Below, piece after piece: positions 52,621 through 63,530 of a DNA stretch of 64,000 nt. The position numbers were made by a program, and so were the translations under genes. Below the pieces are notes generated by a model that saw only the letters and a program-made list of their open reading frames with translations, searched no databases and had not been told where the DNA came from. The DNA comes from Altererythrobacter sp. B11 (lineage in GTDB: Bacteria > Pseudomonadota > Alphaproteobacteria > Sphingomonadales > Sphingomonadaceae), in contig NZ_AP018498.1 of the NCBI RefSeq assembly GCF_003569745.1, forward strand, positions 1,897,001 through 1,961,000. The letters are read 5' to 3'. Numbering within the stretch: position 1 is the stretch's first letter; each line of letters begins with the position of its first letter.

Positions 52621-54362
52621 CACACCAGGGCCTTCGCTTCGTCTTCCATCGTGCCGGCATGGGCATCGCCATACAGCAACATTTCGGTATGGGCGGCGCC
52701 GCTCGGGATCATGGGGAAGCAGTTCGCATCCTTCGACACCTGGCAGTCCACGATCACCGGGCCATCATGCGCCATCATCGCGGCGATGCCGGCATCCAGC
52801 TCGCTTTCCTGATGGATGCGGATGCCCTTCCATCCATAAGCCTCCGCCAGCCGCACGAAATCGGGCAGGCTGTCGGAATAGGAATTGGAATAGCGGCTTT
52901 CATAGGTCAGTTCCTGCCACTGGCGGACCATGCCCATATATTCGTTGTTGAGGATGAACACCTTCACCGGCAGGCGGAACTGGCTGGCAGTGCCCAGTTC
53001 CTGGATGTTCATCTGGATCGATGCTTCGCCGGCGATGTCGATCACCAGTGCATCGGGATTGCCCAGCTGCGCGCCGATCGCCGCCGGCAGGCCATAGCCC
53101 ATGGTGCCGAGGCCGCCGCTGGTGAGCCACTTGTTGGGCCCCTGGAAGCCGAAATACTGCGCCGCCCACATCTGGTGCTGGCCGACCTCGGTGGTGATGA
53201 TCGGATCGAGATGCCTCGTGGCGGCATAGAGCCGCTCCACCGCCAGTTGCGGCATGATCGAATCCGGCCGCGCCGGATAGGACAGGCTGCGCCGTTCGCG
53301 CCAGCCTTCGACCCGCTGCTTCCATTCGGCCAGATCGGCGGGCTTGCGCCCGTCCCATGCCGCGATCAGCTGTTCCAGCACGGTGGCGCAATCGCCCACG
53401 ATCCCCAGGTCGACCTCCACCACCTTGTTGATGCTGGCGCGGTCGATATCGATGTGGATCTTCTTCGAATGGGGGGAGAAGGCGTCCAGCCGGCCCGTCA
53501 CGCGATCGTCGAAGCGCGCGCCGATGTTCACCATCACGTCGCATTCGTTCATCGCCATATTGGCTTCATAGGTGCCGTGCATCCCCAGCATGCCCAGCCA
53601 GTCGGCATGGTCGGTGGGGAAGGCGCCCAGGCCCATCAGCGTGGAGGTGACGGGGGCGCCGGTCAGCGCCTGCAGCTGGCGCAGCAGCTCGCTGGCGCGG
53701 GGGCCGGAATTGATCACCCCGCCGCCGGTGTAGAACACCGGCCGCCTTGCGCCGGCGATCAGCTCGATGGCGTCGGCGATTTCCTCCACCGCGGCAACCA
53801 TGCGCGGCTGGTAGCGCCTGGGCCGCTGGGGCGCATGCGCGCTGAGCATGGCGGTGGCGACCTGCACGTTCTTGGGGATGTCCACCACCACCGGGCCGGG
53901 GCGGCCGGTGGTCGCGATCTCGAACGCCTCGTCGATCGTGGCGGCGAGGGCGTCGGGGTCCTTCACCAGATAGTTGTGCTTGGTGCAGTGGCGGGTGAGG
54001 CCGACCGTATCCGCTTCCTGGAAGGCATCGGTGCCGATCAGATTGGTCGCCACCTGCCCGGTGATCACGACCAGCGGGATCGAATCCATGAAGGCATCGG
54101 CAATGCCGGTGATGGCATTGGTGGCGCCGGGGCCGGAGGTGACCAGCACCACGCCGGGCTTGCCGGTGGAGCGGGCATAGCCTTCCGCCGCATGCGCCGC
54201 GCCCGCTTCGTGCCGCACCAGGATGTGGCGGATGCGCTTGTCGGAAAACAGTTCGTCATAGATCGGCAGCACGGCGCCGCCGGGATAGCCGAAGACATAT
54301 TCGACGCCCTGACGGACCAGGCTTTCGATCAATATCGCAGCGCCGCTGCGTTCTTCACTCAC
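52620..54362 (-). CDS. ilvB: Acetolactate synthase large (catalytic) subunit
   Basis: This 580-residue thiamine-diphosphate enzyme has the three TPP-enzyme domains. The N-terminal [14 protein letters not shown] with catalytic Glu in [14 protein letters not shown], the central domain, and the C-terminal [17 protein letters not shown] with following ILNN are visible. It condenses pyruvate or 2-oxobutyrate in branched-chain amino-acid synthesis. The best start is GTG 54362, 8 bases after GAAGAGGG; an upstream GTG at 54368 is too close to that site. A terminator-like hairpin ends about 17 bases before this start, which suggests premature-termination control. Confidence 0.96.
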   Translation of the reverse strand: MSEERSGAAILIESLVRQGVEYVFGYPGGAVLPIYDELFSDKRIRHILVRHEAGAAHAAEGYARSTGKPGVVLVTSGPGATNAITGIADAFMDSIPLVVITGQVATNLIGTDAFQEADTVGLTRHCTKHNYLVKDPDALAATIDEAFEIATTGRPGPVVVDIPKNVQVATAMLSAHAPQRPRRYQPRMVAAVEEIADAIELIAGARRPVFYTGGGVINSGPRASELLRQLQALTGAPVTSTLMGLGAFPTDHADWLGMLGMHGTYEANMAMNECDVMVNIGARFDDRVTGRLDAFSPHSKKIHIDIDRASINKVVEVDLGIVGDCATVLEQLIAAWDGRKPADLAEWKQRVEGWRERRSLSYPARPDSIMPQLAVERLYAATRHLDPIITTEVGQHQMWAAQYFGFQGPNKWLTSGGLGTMGYGLPAAIGAQLGNPDALVIDIAGEASIQMNIQELGTASQFRLPVKVFILNNEYMGMVRQWQELTYESRYSNSYSDSLPDFVRLAEAYGWKGIRIHQESELDAGIAAMMAHDGPVIVDCQVSKDANCFPMIPSGAAHTEMLLYGDAHAGTMEDEAKALV

Positions 54363-54378
54363 GATCACGACCCTCTTC

Positions 54379-54413
54379 AAAAAACGGACCCGGCGCGATT
54401 GGTTCGCGCCGGG
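54379..54413 (-). terminator. Intrinsic-terminator hairpin in the ilvB leader
   Basis: On the minus strand a perfect 10-base stem (CCCGGCGCGA / TCGCGCCGGG, loop of 5) is followed by TCCG and six U residues. It lies between miaA and ilvB, about 17 bases before the ilvB start. Such a position is typical for an attenuator, though it could also end miaA transcripts. No clear leader peptide rich in Ile, Val or Leu codons was found upstream. Confidence 0.7.
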
Positions 54414-54478
54414 CCGCTCCTCTCCAACTCGGTGCGGAAACACTCCGCGTCGAAGAAGCTGCTAGGAGACAGTTTATA

Positions 54479-55438
54479 TCATGTCAACCCCAAATGTCGG
54501 AACAAAGTTTCAAAACGGAGGGGGATTGAGTTATTTTCATTTCCTGTGCGTTGCCAATCTTCCGGAGGCTGACGGCGGAACCAGGTGAATTGCCGCTTGG
54601 CGTAATTTCGTGTCGCCTGCTGGCCCCGCGCCACGGCCTCCTCGCGGCTCCACTCGCCGCGCAGCCAGCCGGCGATTTCCGGCACGCCGATCGCCCGCAT
54701 CACCGGGAGCTCGGGAGAGAGGCAGCGCGCCAGCAACGCCTCCACCTCCGCCACTGCGCCGCGATCCAACATGCGGGCGAAGCGCAGGTCGCAGCGTTCA
54801 TACAGCCAGTCGCGATCGGGCAGCAGGACCAGCGGGAACAGGGTGATCGCTTCGCCGATGCCGCCGGAAGCATGCCCAAACCATTGCACCATCGATGTAC
54901 CGGTGGAGCGTATCACCTCCAGCGCGCGTGCAATCCGGCTGCTGTCGCCCGGATTCAGCGCGGCCGCGCGCTGCGGATCCTCGCGCTGAAGCGCGGCATA
55001 GGCCTCCGCAGTGGGCAGGGCGCGCACCTCCTCCCGGATCGTCGGATCGATCGGCGGGATGGGGGCGATGCCGTCGAGCAGGCTGCGCAGGTAAAGCCCT
55101 GTTCCGCCTACGAGAATCGGCACGTCGCCGGCGCGATGAGCCTGCTCGATCGTGCGCCGCGCCGCCTCCGACCAGTCCGCCGCGGAACAGGCGGCGGCGC
55201 CGTCCCAGGCGCCGAACAGCAGGTGCTCCACCCCCCGCATTTCCGCCTCCGTCGGCCTTGCGCTGAGCGCCGCGAGATCGGCATAGACCTGCGCACTGTC
55301 GGCATTGATCACCACGCCCCGCGAGCCCCGCCGGGCGAGTTCCAGCGCCAGCTCCACCGCGAGATCGCTCTTGCCGCTGGCGGTCGGCCCTGCGATGAGC
55401 GCCACCGCTTTTTGACCAGGAGACAGATTGTTGCTCAT
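54479..55438 (-). CDS. miaA: tRNA dimethylallyltransferase
   Basis: This 319-residue protein has the P-loop [15 protein letters not shown] near residue 17. It also has [13 protein letters not shown], the [15 protein letters not shown] motif and [16 protein letters not shown] with [14 protein letters not shown], all diagnostic of MiaA. It adds a dimethylallyl group to A37 of tRNAs reading UNN codons. Start ATG 55438 is divergent from, and overlaps, the serB start region by 8 bases. The end of the gene forms part of the ilvB upstream region. Confidence 0.95.
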   Translation of the reverse strand: MSNNLSPGQKAVALIAGPTASGKSDLAVELALELARRGSRGVVINADSAQVYADLAALSARPTEAEMRGVEHLLFGAWDGAAACSAADWSEAARRTIEQAHRAGDVPILVGGTGLYLRSLLDGIAPIPPIDPTIREEVRALPTAEAYAALQREDPQRAAALNPGDSSRIARALEVIRSTGTSMVQWFGHASGGIGEAITLFPLVLLPDRDWLYERCDLRFARMLDRGAVAEVEALLARCLSPELPVMRAIGVPEIAGWLRGEWSREEAVARGQQATRNYAKRQFTWFRRQPPEDWQRTGNENNSIPLRFETLFRHLGLT

Positions 55439-56315
55439 CGCGCGGCTGATAGCAGACCCCGCCGGACTGGAGAAACGGCTCGACGCCGCGGCCGGTGCGC
55501 TGGAACAGGCGGGCCTTCCGCTCGCCAGCGCGCAGATGCTCGACCATGCGGGCGAGGTGTTGCAGCTGATGTTGCCGGGCGACGACACCGCCGCGCTGCG
55601 GCAGGTGATCGACCAATGGTTCGCCCCTTCGGATGCGATCATCGCCCGGGACGAGTTCCGCGTGCCGGACCTGTTCGTGACCGACATGGACTCCACCATG
55701 ATCGGCCAGGAATGCATTGACGAACTTGCCGATTTTGCCGGGCTGAAGCCGCAGATCGCCGCGATCACCGAACGCGCCATGCAGGGCGAGCTGGATTTCG
55801 AAAGCGCGCTGCGCGAGCGCGTCGCCTTGCTGGCGGGGCTGGAGGAGGAGGCGATCGACCGCTGCCTGGCGGAGCGGATTGTCCCCACCGACGGGGCGCG
55901 CACGCTGATCGCCACGCTGCGCGAACACGGCTGCCGCACGGTGCTGGTGACGGGCGGCTTCCACCATTTCGCCGATCCGGTGGCGGAGCGGATCGGGCTG
56001 GAGCATGTGGTCGGCAACCGCCTCGCCGTGGCCGGGGGAAGGCTGACCGGCGAACTCGTCGGCGCGATCACCGATTCTTCCGTGAAGGAGCGCGTCCTGC
56101 GCGAGGAACTGGCGAAGCTGGGCGAGGGGGCCTTGTCGATGAGCGCGGGAGACGGCGCCAACGACATCCCGATGCTGCAGGCGGCCGATTACGGCGTGTC
56201 CTTCCGCGCCAAGCCCAAGGCGCGCGCCGCCGCCAATGGCTGGGTGGACCGGGGGGACTTGACGGCGCTGCTCAAGCTGCTGGGCATTCCGCGCCACAAT
56301 TGGGTGGCGGGTTAG
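55431..56315 (+). CDS. serB: Phosphoserine phosphatase SerB
   Basis: This 294-residue HAD-family protein has an N-terminal ACT-like half and the HAD motifs [14 protein letters not shown] (nucleophile Asp), [12 protein letters not shown] and [10 protein letters not shown]. It makes serine from phosphoserine. The start is TTG: 55431 lies 7 bases after AGGAGA, and the adjacent TTG 55428 is an alternative. No ATG is near. The 5' end overlaps the divergent miaA start, so the two genes share their initiation region on opposite strands. Confidence 0.94.
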   Translation: MLIARLIADPAGLEKRLDAAAGALEQAGLPLASAQMLDHAGEVLQLMLPGDDTAALRQVIDQWFAPSDAIIARDEFRVPDLFVTDMDSTMIGQECIDELADFAGLKPQIAAITERAMQGELDFESALRERVALLAGLEEEAIDRCLAERIVPTDGARTLIATLREHGCRTVLVTGGFHHFADPVAERIGLEHVVGNRLAVAGGRLTGELVGAITDSSVKERVLREELAKLGEGALSMSAGDGANDIPMLQAADYGVSFRAKPKARAAANGWVDRGDLTALLKLLGIPRHNWVAG

Positions 56316-57559
56316 GGAATTGGCGCGGCCTTGCGCATCGGTTCCCACCGCCAGCGCGACAGGCTGCGCCAGGCCCATTCGAAGGGGCCGTAACGAAACC
56401 GGTCGAGCCAGGGTTTCGACCACAGCAGCATGATGAGCCATACGCCCGGCACGAACAGCCACACCTCGCCGCGCGAGAGATCGCCATAGAGGCCGAAGCC
56501 GCTTTCGAAGAACAGCAGTGAAGCGATGATCGTGGCGCCGAGGTAATTGGTGAAGGCCGCGCGTCCTACCGCTGCCAGCCGCACCGCCACCGCGTTGCGG
56601 TGGGGAAAGGCGAGGATGATCAGCGCGGCATAGCCGATTGCCGCCACAGGATGCAGCGGCCCGGCATAGAACCTGTCCCACGCGAAGAAGGTGAGGGGGT
56701 CGAAATTCGACTGCAGGACGCGCACGGCGCCGGTGCCGAAATAGGCGAGGCTCGCCCCGGTACAGAGCGCCCCCACCAGCGCATATCGCCGCCGGGGCCA
56801 GGAGCCGGTCAGGAAGCCCGTCTTATATGCTGCCATGCCCAGCAACATCATGCCCAGCGTTTCCAGCCCGTAGACGAGTACCGTTCGGAACGGGCGCGTC
56901 TGCTCCTCCGCCACAGTGGCCGCGAAATGGACTGCGGGGCTGGCATGCCGGGCGCGATCCTGGGCGATTTCCTCCGGAGTGGAACGCAGATCGCGCTCCA
57001 GCGCCGCCAGTGCCTCCGCGCGCTGCGCGGGTGAAGCGCCGGGCGGCACTGTCGCTTCATAGCGGGCCAGATTCTGCGATCCGCTGGCCATGCCGGGAAT
57101 GTAGAACAGCGTCAGAGCGATGATCGCGGAGGTGAGCAGCTGTTCCGGCCGCATGCGCCAGAAGAAGAAGGCGACCATGCCCACCAGCGCATAATTAGTG
57201 AGGATATCCCCCCACCACAGCAGATAGAAATGGATCAGGCCGAAAGCGAGCAGGGCGGCCATGCGTGGAAAGTGGACTTGCCAGTCTTCCTTGCCCGCAG
57301 CGATCCCGCGCTCGATCACCAGAATGGTGGACGCGCCGAACAGGATCGAGAACAGGCTGCGAAACTTGCCGTCCACCAGGATGAAGTTGATCGCCCACAT
57401 CACCCGGTCGGCGGCCGAATCGAACCCGTAATCTGGGGGATAGAAATAGGCATTCTCGATCATCGCCATGCCGACGATGTTGACCGAGAATATCCCCATC
57501 ACCGCAATTCCGCGGATGACGTCCAGCGACAATATCCGGTCGGCTGAAGTTGTCGCCAT
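56312..57559 (-). CDS. DUF418-family membrane protein
   Basis: This 415-residue protein has about 10 hydrophobic segments and the DUF418 features SLDVIRGIAVMGIFSVNI near the start and a C-terminal GRAAFTNYLGATIIASLLFF with YGPFEWAWRSLSRW. Members (YeiB-like) are inner-membrane proteins of unknown, possibly transport or acyl-transfer, function. It overlaps the serB end by 4 bases on the opposite strand and lies 30 bases upstream-free of purL, which precedes it on the minus strand. Confidence 0.88.
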   Translation of the reverse strand: MATTSADRILSLDVIRGIAVMGIFSVNIVGMAMIENAYFYPPDYGFDSAADRVMWAINFILVDGKFRSLFSILFGASTILVIERGIAAGKEDWQVHFPRMAALLAFGLIHFYLLWWGDILTNYALVGMVAFFFWRMRPEQLLTSAIIALTLFYIPGMASGSQNLARYEATVPPGASPAQRAEALAALERDLRSTPEEIAQDRARHASPAVHFAATVAEEQTRPFRTVLVYGLETLGMMLLGMAAYKTGFLTGSWPRRRYALVGALCTGASLAYFGTGAVRVLQSNFDPLTFFAWDRFYAGPLHPVAAIGYAALIILAFPHRNAVAVRLAAVGRAAFTNYLGATIIASLLFFESGFGLYGDLSRGEVWLFVPGVWLIMLLWSKPWLDRFRYGPFEWAWRSLSRWRWEPMRKAAPIP

Positions 57560-57589
57560 GGCGCCCTCCCGGCCGCGCGGAGGAGAGCG

Positions 57590-59842
57590 TCAGCTCTCCA
57601 TCCACTCGCGGAAGAAGCGGTCACTCGCCTCGCGCAATTCGGCGATCGGCACGCCGAACAGCCGGTCGCCCGACACCGTGCCCACGCGGCGAATGCCGGA
57701 AGAGGCGGTGTCCTCGTCGCGTGTGCCCTTGGCGATCTGCTGCTGGAAGGCGTGCATGTCCGGCACCGTCACCAGATAACGGCCCTGATCCTCGCCAAAC
57801 CACCATTGCGCGTCGGAATAGGATTCATGCCCGGTCACTTCCGCGCCGAAGCCGCCGGCCAGCGCCATTTCGGCCAGCGCCACCGCGAGGCCGCCATCGG
57901 ACACGTCATGCACTGCGCTGACCAGGCCGGCCTCGATCAGTTCGCGGATGAACTCGCCAGAGTTCTTTTCCAGCGTAAGATCGACCTGCGGCGGAAGCCC
58001 TTCCTCGCGCCCATGGATCTCGCGCAGCCACAGCGACTGGCCGAGATGGCCGCGATTGCCATGCGCGGTGGCCCAGGCTTCGGCCCCGATCAGATAGATC
58101 GCTTCGCCTTCGGATTTGAAGGCGATGGTCGCCATCTTTGCGTAGTCGCTCAGCAAGCCGACCCCGCCGATGGCGGGCGTGGGCAGGATCGCACTACCGC
58201 CGCCGGTGGCCTTGCTCTCGTTATAGAGGCTGACATTGCCGCTCACGATCGGGAAGTTCAGGGCACGGCAGGCGTCGCCCATGCCTTCGAGGCAGCCGAC
58301 GAACTGGGCCATGATCTCCGGCCGCCGTGGATTGGCGAAGTTTAGGCAATTGGTCACTGCCAAAGGGGTCGCGCCCACGGCACACAAATTGCGATAGGCC
58401 TCGGCAATCGCCTGCTTGCCGCCTTCGTAAGGGTCGGCATAGCAATAGCGCGGTGTGCAATCGGTGGTCATCGCCAGTGCTTTGCGGGTGCCATGCACCC
58501 GCACCACGCCTGCATCGCCGCCGGAAAGCTGCAGCGTGTCGCCGCCCACTTGGCTGTCATACTGTTCCCAGATCCAGCGCCGGCTGGCGAGGTCGGGGCT
58601 GCCGATCAGCTTGAGAAGATCCGCGCCGACATCAGTGGCGTCGGGCGCAGTCTCCAGCGACGTGACGCCGGCCCAGCGGCGATATTCCTCGCGCGGCATG
58701 TGCGGCCGGTCATATTCAGGCGCGTCGGCGGCGAGCGGCCCGAGGGGGATGTCGCAGACCACTTCGCCGTTGAATTCCAGCACCATGTGCTGCGTGGCGG
58801 TGACTTCGCCGATCACGGCGAAATCCAGTTCCCACTTGCGGAAGATCGCCTCTGCCATGGCTTCCTTGCCCGGCTTCAGCACCATGAGCATCCGCTCCTG
58901 GCTTTCGCTGAGCATCATTTCGTAGGGTGTCATGCCTTCTTCGCGGCAGGGCACCTTGTTCATGTCCAGGCGGATGCCGGCCTTGCCATTGGTGGCCATT
59001 TCCACGCTGGAGGAAGTGAGCCCCGCCGCGCCCATGTCCTGAATGGCCACGATCGCATCGGTTGCCATCAGTTCCAGGCAGGCTTCGATCAGCAGCTTTT
59101 CGGTGAAGGGATCGCCCACCTGCACGGTGGGGCGTTTCTCCTCCGAATCCTCGCCGAAATCGGCGCTGGCCATGGTCGCGCCATGGATGCCGTCGCGCCC
59201 GGTCTTGGAACCGACATAGACGATCGGATTGCCCACCCCCGTGGCGGCCGAATAGAAGATCTTGTCCGCATCGGCGACGCCCACGGTCATCGCGTTGACC
59301 AGGATGTTGCCATCATAGGCGGGGTGGAAATTGGTCTCGCCCGCCACGGTGGGCACGCCCACGCAATTGCCATAGCCGCCGATGCCGGCCACGACGCCCT
59401 GCACCAGATGCTTCATCTTGGGGTGTTCGGGCCGGCCGAAGCGGAGCGCATTGCAATTGGCCACCGGCCGCGCGCCCATGGTGAACACATCGCGCAGGAT
59501 GCCGCCCACGCCGGTCGCGGCACCTTGATAGGGCTCTATATAGCTCGGGTGGTTATGGCTCTCCATCTTGAAGATGGCGGCCTGCTTCACGCCATTGGGC
59601 CCATCGCCGATGTCGATCACGCCGGCATTCTCGCCGGGGCCGCAGATCACCCAGGGTGCCTCGGTCGGCAGCTTCTTGAGATGCAGGCGACTGGACTTGT
59701 AGGAACAGTGCTCGCTCCACATCACCGAGAAGATGCCCAGTTCCACCAGATTGGGCTCGCGCCCCAGCGCATGCAGCACGCGCTCATATTCCTCGGGGCT
59801 GAGGCCGTGGGCCTCGACGATTTCGGGCGTAATCTCGGACAT
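57590..59842 (-). CDS. purL: Phosphoribosylformylglycinamidine synthase, PurL subunit
   Basis: This 750-residue protein is the short PurL type that works with PurS and PurQ. It has [10 protein letters not shown] near residue 45, [30 protein letters not shown] and the late [17 protein letters not shown] motif; two AIRS-like halves are visible. It makes formylglycinamidine ribonucleotide in purine synthesis. ATG 59842 is preceded by an in-frame extension from 59962 that lacks conservation and overlaps the divergent xseB promoter region. Confidence 0.97.
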   Translation of the reverse strand: MSEITPEIVEAHGLSPEEYERVLHALGREPNLVELGIFSVMWSEHCSYKSSRLHLKKLPTEAPWVICGPGENAGVIDIGDGPNGVKQAAIFKMESHNHPSYIEPYQGAATGVGGILRDVFTMGARPVANCNALRFGRPEHPKMKHLVQGVVAGIGGYGNCVGVPTVAGETNFHPAYDGNILVNAMTVGVADADKIFYSAATGVGNPIVYVGSKTGRDGIHGATMASADFGEDSEEKRPTVQVGDPFTEKLLIEACLELMATDAIVAIQDMGAAGLTSSSVEMATNGKAGIRLDMNKVPCREEGMTPYEMMLSESQERMLMVLKPGKEAMAEAIFRKWELDFAVIGEVTATQHMVLEFNGEVVCDIPLGPLAADAPEYDRPHMPREEYRRWAGVTSLETAPDATDVGADLLKLIGSPDLASRRWIWEQYDSQVGGDTLQLSGGDAGVVRVHGTRKALAMTTDCTPRYCYADPYEGGKQAIAEAYRNLCAVGATPLAVTNCLNFANPRRPEIMAQFVGCLEGMGDACRALNFPIVSGNVSLYNESKATGGGSAILPTPAIGGVGLLSDYAKMATIAFKSEGEAIYLIGAEAWATAHGNRGHLGQSLWLREIHGREEGLPPQVDLTLEKNSGEFIRELIEAGLVSAVHDVSDGGLAVALAEMALAGGFGAEVTGHESYSDAQWWFGEDQGRYLVTVPDMHAFQQQIAKGTRDEDTASSGIRRVGTVSGDRLFGVPIAELREASDRFFREWMES

Positions 59843-59973
59843 GGCAGCGCCCTTAGAGCGGCTTCCCGATCCGGTAAACTGTCCTTCAACGGTCGTCCAC
59901 GCGAAAGCCGGTTGGGGCAGGCGGCGGCGCGGCGGCTTGACCGGCCCGCGGATGACGGCCATTGCTCGCGCCC

Positions 59974-60222
59974 ATGGAGGAGCAGGGTTCTGAAATCGCC
60001 GCGATGAGCTTCGAACAGGCCCTGCGGGCGCTGGAAGACGTCGTTCGCCAGCTCGAAGGCGGTGAGGTGCCGCTGGACGAATCGATCACGCTGTACGAGC
60101 GGGGCGAGCTGCTGCGCCAGCATTGCCAGGCGCGGCTGGACGCGGCGCAGGCGCGGATCGAAAAGATCGTCTCCGGCCCGGACGGGCGACCGGCCGCGAC
60201 CGAGCCCTTCGATGCCGATTGA
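59974..60222 (+). CDS. xseB: Exodeoxyribonuclease VII small subunit
   Basis: This 82-residue protein matches Xse[41 protein letters not shown] and the helical tail. With XseA it forms a nuclease for single-stranded DNA ends. ATG 59974 is used; a TTG at 59962 is possible. It lies 16 bases before ispA, a neighbourhood common in proteobacteria. Confidence 0.93.
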   Translation: MEEQGSEIAAMSFEQALRALEDVVRQLEGGEVPLDESITLYERGELLRQHCQARLDAAQARIEKIVSGPDGRPAATEPFDAD

Positions 60223-60238
60223 AGCGCGGGCCTGACGG

Positions 60239-61144
60239 ATGGGCCTCGTCCTCGCCGATGACCTCCTCGGGCGCGCGTTCCAGCGGGTTCAGCGGGAGGT
60301 GGATGCACTCTTCGATTCCCTGCTGGAGGTACCGGACGATCCGCGCGCGCGGCTGATCGCCGCGATGCGCCATGCCGCGATCGGCGGCGGGAAACGGGTG
60401 CGCCCGATGTTGCTCGTAACCGTGGCGGAAATGTATGGCGTCTCCCGCCAGTGCGCGCTGCGCGCAGGCTGCGCGGTGGAGGCGATCCATGCCTATTCGC
60501 TGGTCCATGATGACCTGCCGTGCATGGATGATGACGACATGCGCCATGGCAAGCCGACCGTCCACAAGGTGTTCGACGAGGCAACCGCCGTGCTGGCGGG
60601 CGATGCGCTGCATGCGCTGGCTTTCGAAGTTCTGGCCGATCCCCGCACCAGCAGCGATCCCTTCGTGCGAGCAGAGCTGGTCCAGGCGCTCGCCACCGCC
60701 AGCGGCCACAAGGGCATGGCCGGCGGGCAGATGATGGACATGGCGGCGGGGGAGAGCGAGTTCGATCTCCACACCATTACCCGGCTGCAGCAGCTCAAGA
60801 CGGGCGCGCTGCTGGGGGCGGCGGTGGAGATGGGGGCGATCCTCGGCCGCGTACCCGCAGAGGGGAGGGCGCATCTGCGTGCCTATGCCCGCGACATTGG
60901 CCTCGCCTTCCAGATTGCCGACGATCTGCTCGACCATGAAGGCGACGAGGAAAAGGCCGGCAAGGCGCTCCGCAAGGACGCGGAGCAGGGGAAGGCCACC
61001 TTCGTTTCGCTGATGGGACCGGACGGCGCGCGGCAGCAGGCGCGGGCCCTGAGCGAGCAGGCGATCGGCCACCTCCAGGCCCATGGCGCGGAAGCGGACC
61101 TTCTGCGCGCACTGGCTCGCTTCGTCGTCGAGCGCGACCGGTGA
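60239..61144 (+). CDS. ispA: Farnesyl/geranyl diphosphate synthase
   Basis: This 301-residue trans-prenyl-transferase has the first Asp-rich motif in VHDDLPCMDDDDMRHGKPT and the second in FQIADDLLDHEGDEE. The GGGKRVRPML site binds diphosphate. It makes C15 (or C20) isoprenoid precursors for quinones, undecaprenol and carotenoids, which the exopolysaccharide locus also needs for its lipid carrier. It overlaps coaD by 4 bases (GTGA). Confidence 0.94.
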   Translation: MGLVLADDLLGRAFQRVQREVDALFDSLLEVPDDPRARLIAAMRHAAIGGGKRVRPMLLVTVAEMYGVSRQCALRAGCAVEAIHAYSLVHDDLPCMDDDDMRHGKPTVHKVFDEATAVLAGDALHALAFEVLADPRTSSDPFVRAELVQALATASGHKGMAGGQMMDMAAGESEFDLHTITRLQQLKTGALLGAAVEMGAILGRVPAEGRAHLRAYARDIGLAFQIADDLLDHEGDEEKAGKALRKDAEQGKATFVSLMGPDGARQQARALSEQAIGHLQAHGAEADLLRALARFVVERDR

Positions 61145-61668
61145 GCAAGAACAGCAGCGGAGAGCGGGTCGGCCTCTATCCGGGCACTTTCGACCCCGTC
61201 ACACTGGGGCATACGGACATCATCCGTCGCGGTGCCAAGCTGGTCGACCGCCTGATCATCGGCGTGACCACCAACCCATCCAAAGATCCGATGTTCACGC
61301 CCGAAGAGCGCATGGAGATGGTGCGCGCCGAAGTGGCGCGGCAGGGGCTGGAGAATGTGGAGGTGCGTGGCTTCAACGCGCTGCTGATGAAATTTGCGGA
61401 GGCGCAGGGGGCCAGCGTGATCGTGCGCGGCCTGCGCGCAGTCGCCGATTTCGAATACGAATATCAGATGGCGGGCATGAACCAGCAGCTGAATGCCAAC
61501 ATCGAAACGGTGTTCCTGATGGCCGATGTGTCGCTGCAGCCCATCGCCTCGCGGCTGGTGAAGGAGATCGCGCTGTTCGGTGGGGATATCGGTCCCTTCG
61601 TCAGCGCCGAGGTGCGCGAACAGGTGAACGCCCGGGTGGAACGGATCGGCCGGCGCGGCGAGCTGTAA
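61141..61668 (+). CDS. coaD: Phosphopantetheine adenylyltransferase
   Basis: This 175-residue nucleotidyltransferase has YPGTFDPVTLGHTDIIRRG with the TxGH motif, RGLRAVADFEYEYQMA and the end motif ASRLVKEIALFGGDI. It performs the fourth step of coenzyme A synthesis. The start is GTG 61141, overlapping the ispA stop. It is slightly longer than the E. coli enzyme (159 residues). Confidence 0.96.
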   Translation: MSKNSSGERVGLYPGTFDPVTLGHTDIIRRGAKLVDRLIIGVTTNPSKDPMFTPEERMEMVRAEVARQGLENVEVRGFNALLMKFAEAQGASVIVRGLRAVADFEYEYQMAGMNQQLNANIETVFLMADVSLQPIASRLVKEIALFGGDIGPFVSAEVREQVNARVERIGRRGEL

Positions 61669-61736
61669 CCGTTCATTGAACTGTCAGCGCTTCGCCGGTA
61701 GGGCGTCACGGAAATTTCTCATCAGTTCGAGACCCC

Positions 61737-62420
61737 ATGATCAAACGCCTTGCCATCGCGGCGCTCGCTTTCTCCGTCACGCTTGCCCCGGCTTCGGCCT
61801 TCGCGCAGGAAGCGTCTGCCGCCCCGGCCGAACAGCAGCAGCCCAGCGCCTGGGTCGATCCCGATCTGTCGCATGATCCGGACAACATCCTGCTGCTCGA
61901 CCTGTCCAACGGCCAGCGCGTGGCGATCCGCCTCAAGCCGGACTGGGCGCCGCATCATGTCGAACGGGTCAAGGAGCTGACGCGGCAGGGGTTCTATGAC
62001 GGGGTGATCTTCCACCGCGTGATCGATGGCTTCATGGCGCAGACCGGCGATCCCACCGGCACCGGCCGCGGCGGCTCGGAGCTTCCGGATCTCGAGCCCG
62101 AGTTCAACAAGTTCCCGCATGTGCGCGGCACCGTGTCCATGGCCCGCGCAGCGGCGGAGAACAGCGCCAACAGCCAGTTCTTCATCGTGTTCTACCCGCG
62201 GTTCGCGCTCGATCGGACCTACACGAATTTCGGCCGGGTAATTTCCGGCATGGATGCGGTGGATGCCATTCACCGCGGCGAGCCGCCGGCCGAACCGACC
62301 TATATCGTCCAGGCGTCGATTGCTTCGGACAACAAGCCGCAGAAATTCCCCGATGCGGGCGCCGGCCCCCGGCCGATCCTCTCCGGCCAGCAGCCGTCGT
62401 CGTCGCCGCAAGGCGGCTGA
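61737..62420 (+). CDS. Periplasmic cyclophilin-type peptidyl-prolyl isomerase
   Basis: The 227-residue protein has a signal peptide (LAIAALAFSVTLAPASAFA) and a cyclophilin domain: FHRVIDGFMAQTGDPTGTGRGG, GTVSMARAAAENSANSQFFI and FGRVISGMDAVDAI. It assists folding of proline-containing proteins in the periplasm. The Pro/Ser/Gln-rich tail is variable. It sits between coaD and queA on the same strand; a 68-base gap precedes it. Confidence 0.93.
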   Translation: MIKRLAIAALAFSVTLAPASAFAQEASAAPAEQQQPSAWVDPDLSHDPDNILLLDLSNGQRVAIRLKPDWAPHHVERVKELTRQGFYDGVIFHRVIDGFMAQTGDPTGTGRGGSELPDLEPEFNKFPHVRGTVSMARAAAENSANSQFFIVFYPRFALDRTYTNFGRVISGMDAVDAIHRGEPPAEPTYIVQASIASDNKPQKFPDAGAGPRPILSGQQPSSSPQGG

Positions 62421-62453
62421 TGTCGGCCGCGCCGATCGCGGCGGGCCTGACTT

Positions 62454-63485
62454 ATGCGCGTTGATCTGTTCGATTTCGAGCTTCCGCCCGAGCGGATAGC
62501 CCTGCGCCCGGCGCGGCCGCGCGATTCCGCGCGCATGCTGGTGGTGCCGGCGGAGGGGCCGTTGCTCGATCGTCGGGCGAGCGACCTGCCCGCGATGCTG
62601 CGGCCGGGCGATGTGCTCGTGTTCAACGACACGCGGGTGATTCCCGCGCAGCTTGAAGGCCGGCGGGGCGAAGCGCGGATCGGGGCGACCCTGCACAAGC
62701 GGATCGATCTGCGGCGCTGGCAGGCCTTCATCCGCAACGGCAAGCGCCTGCGCCCCGGCGACGAAATTGCTTTCCCCGCCGGGGTTTCGGCCATCGCTGA
62801 AGAACGGCACGCCGACGGCAGCTGGAGGCTTGCCTTCGCGGGAGAAGAGCCGGTTGAGGTCTTGCTCGAGCGTGCGGGGCGCATGCCGCTGCCCCCCTAT
62901 ATCGCCGGCAAGCGCCCGACCGACGAGGCCGACCGGGAAGATTACCAGACCATTTTCGCGCGGGAGGATGGCGCGGTGGCGGCGCCCACGGCCGCGCTGC
63001 ACTTCACGCCCGGCCTCCTTGCCGCGCTGGATGACGCAGGGATCGGGCGCGAAACGCTGACCCTCCACGTCGGGGCGGGCACCTTCCTGCCGGTAAAGGC
63101 CGAAGACACAGAGGACCACGCGATGCATGCCGAATGGGGCCGCATCGGCGAGGCGGCTGCCGAACGGCTGAATGCCGCGCGGCGTGCCGGCGGGCGCGTG
63201 ATCGCCGTGGGCACCACCAGTCTGCGCCTGCTGGAAAGCGCCACTGGAGAGGACGGCGTGATCCGCCCCTTCGCAGGCGATACCTCCATCTTCATCACCC
63301 CCGGTTATCGCTTCCGCGCGATCGACGGACTGATGACCAATTTTCACCTGCCCAAGTCCACCCTGTTCATGCTGGTGAGTGCGCTGATGGGGTTGGAGCG
63401 GATGCAGGCCGCCTATGCCCATGCGATTGCAGCGGAATATCGTTTCTACAGCTATGGTGACGCGTCGCTGCTGCTACCGGGCTGA
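62454..63485 (+). CDS. queA: tRNA S-adenosylmethionine ribosyltransferase-isomerase
   Basis: This 343-residue enzyme has the QueA start [20 protein letters not shown]. It continues with [14 protein letters not shown], the DREDYQTIF region, the [15 protein letters not shown] motif and the end [17 protein letters not shown]. It attaches the epoxycyclopentane precursor of queuosine to tRNA. ATG 62454 lies 34 bases after the cyclophilin stop. Confidence 0.96.
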   Translation: MRVDLFDFELPPERIALRPARPRDSARMLVVPAEGPLLDRRASDLPAMLRPGDVLVFNDTRVIPAQLEGRRGEARIGATLHKRIDLRRWQAFIRNGKRLRPGDEIAFPAGVSAIAEERHADGSWRLAFAGEEPVEVLLERAGRMPLPPYIAGKRPTDEADREDYQTIFAREDGAVAAPTAALHFTPGLLAALDDAGIGRETLTLHVGAGTFLPVKAEDTEDHAMHAEWGRIGEAAAERLNAARRAGGRVIAVGTTSLRLLESATGEDGVIRPFAGDTSIFITPGYRFRAIDGLMTNFHLPKSTLFMLVSALMGLERMQAAYAHAIAAEYRFYSYGDASLLLPG

Positions 63486-63530
63486 AATCCTCCACTTGTA
63501 AATTGCAGGCCGCCCGCCATCTTCCGGCGC

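Noticed and set aside
53000-53040. Altered TPP motif in IlvB (AGEAS instead of GDxS)
   Set aside because: The Glu form is, as I recall, normal for alphaproteobacterial IlvB, so it is not evidence of inactivity.
54414-54480. Leader peptide for ilvB attenuation
   Set aside because: No short frame with a ribosome-binding site and a run of Ile, Val or Leu codons was found; the only ATG is followed at once by a stop.
52659-54572. 637-codon plus-strand frame opposite ilvB
   Set aside because: Shadow of the ilvB coding strand.
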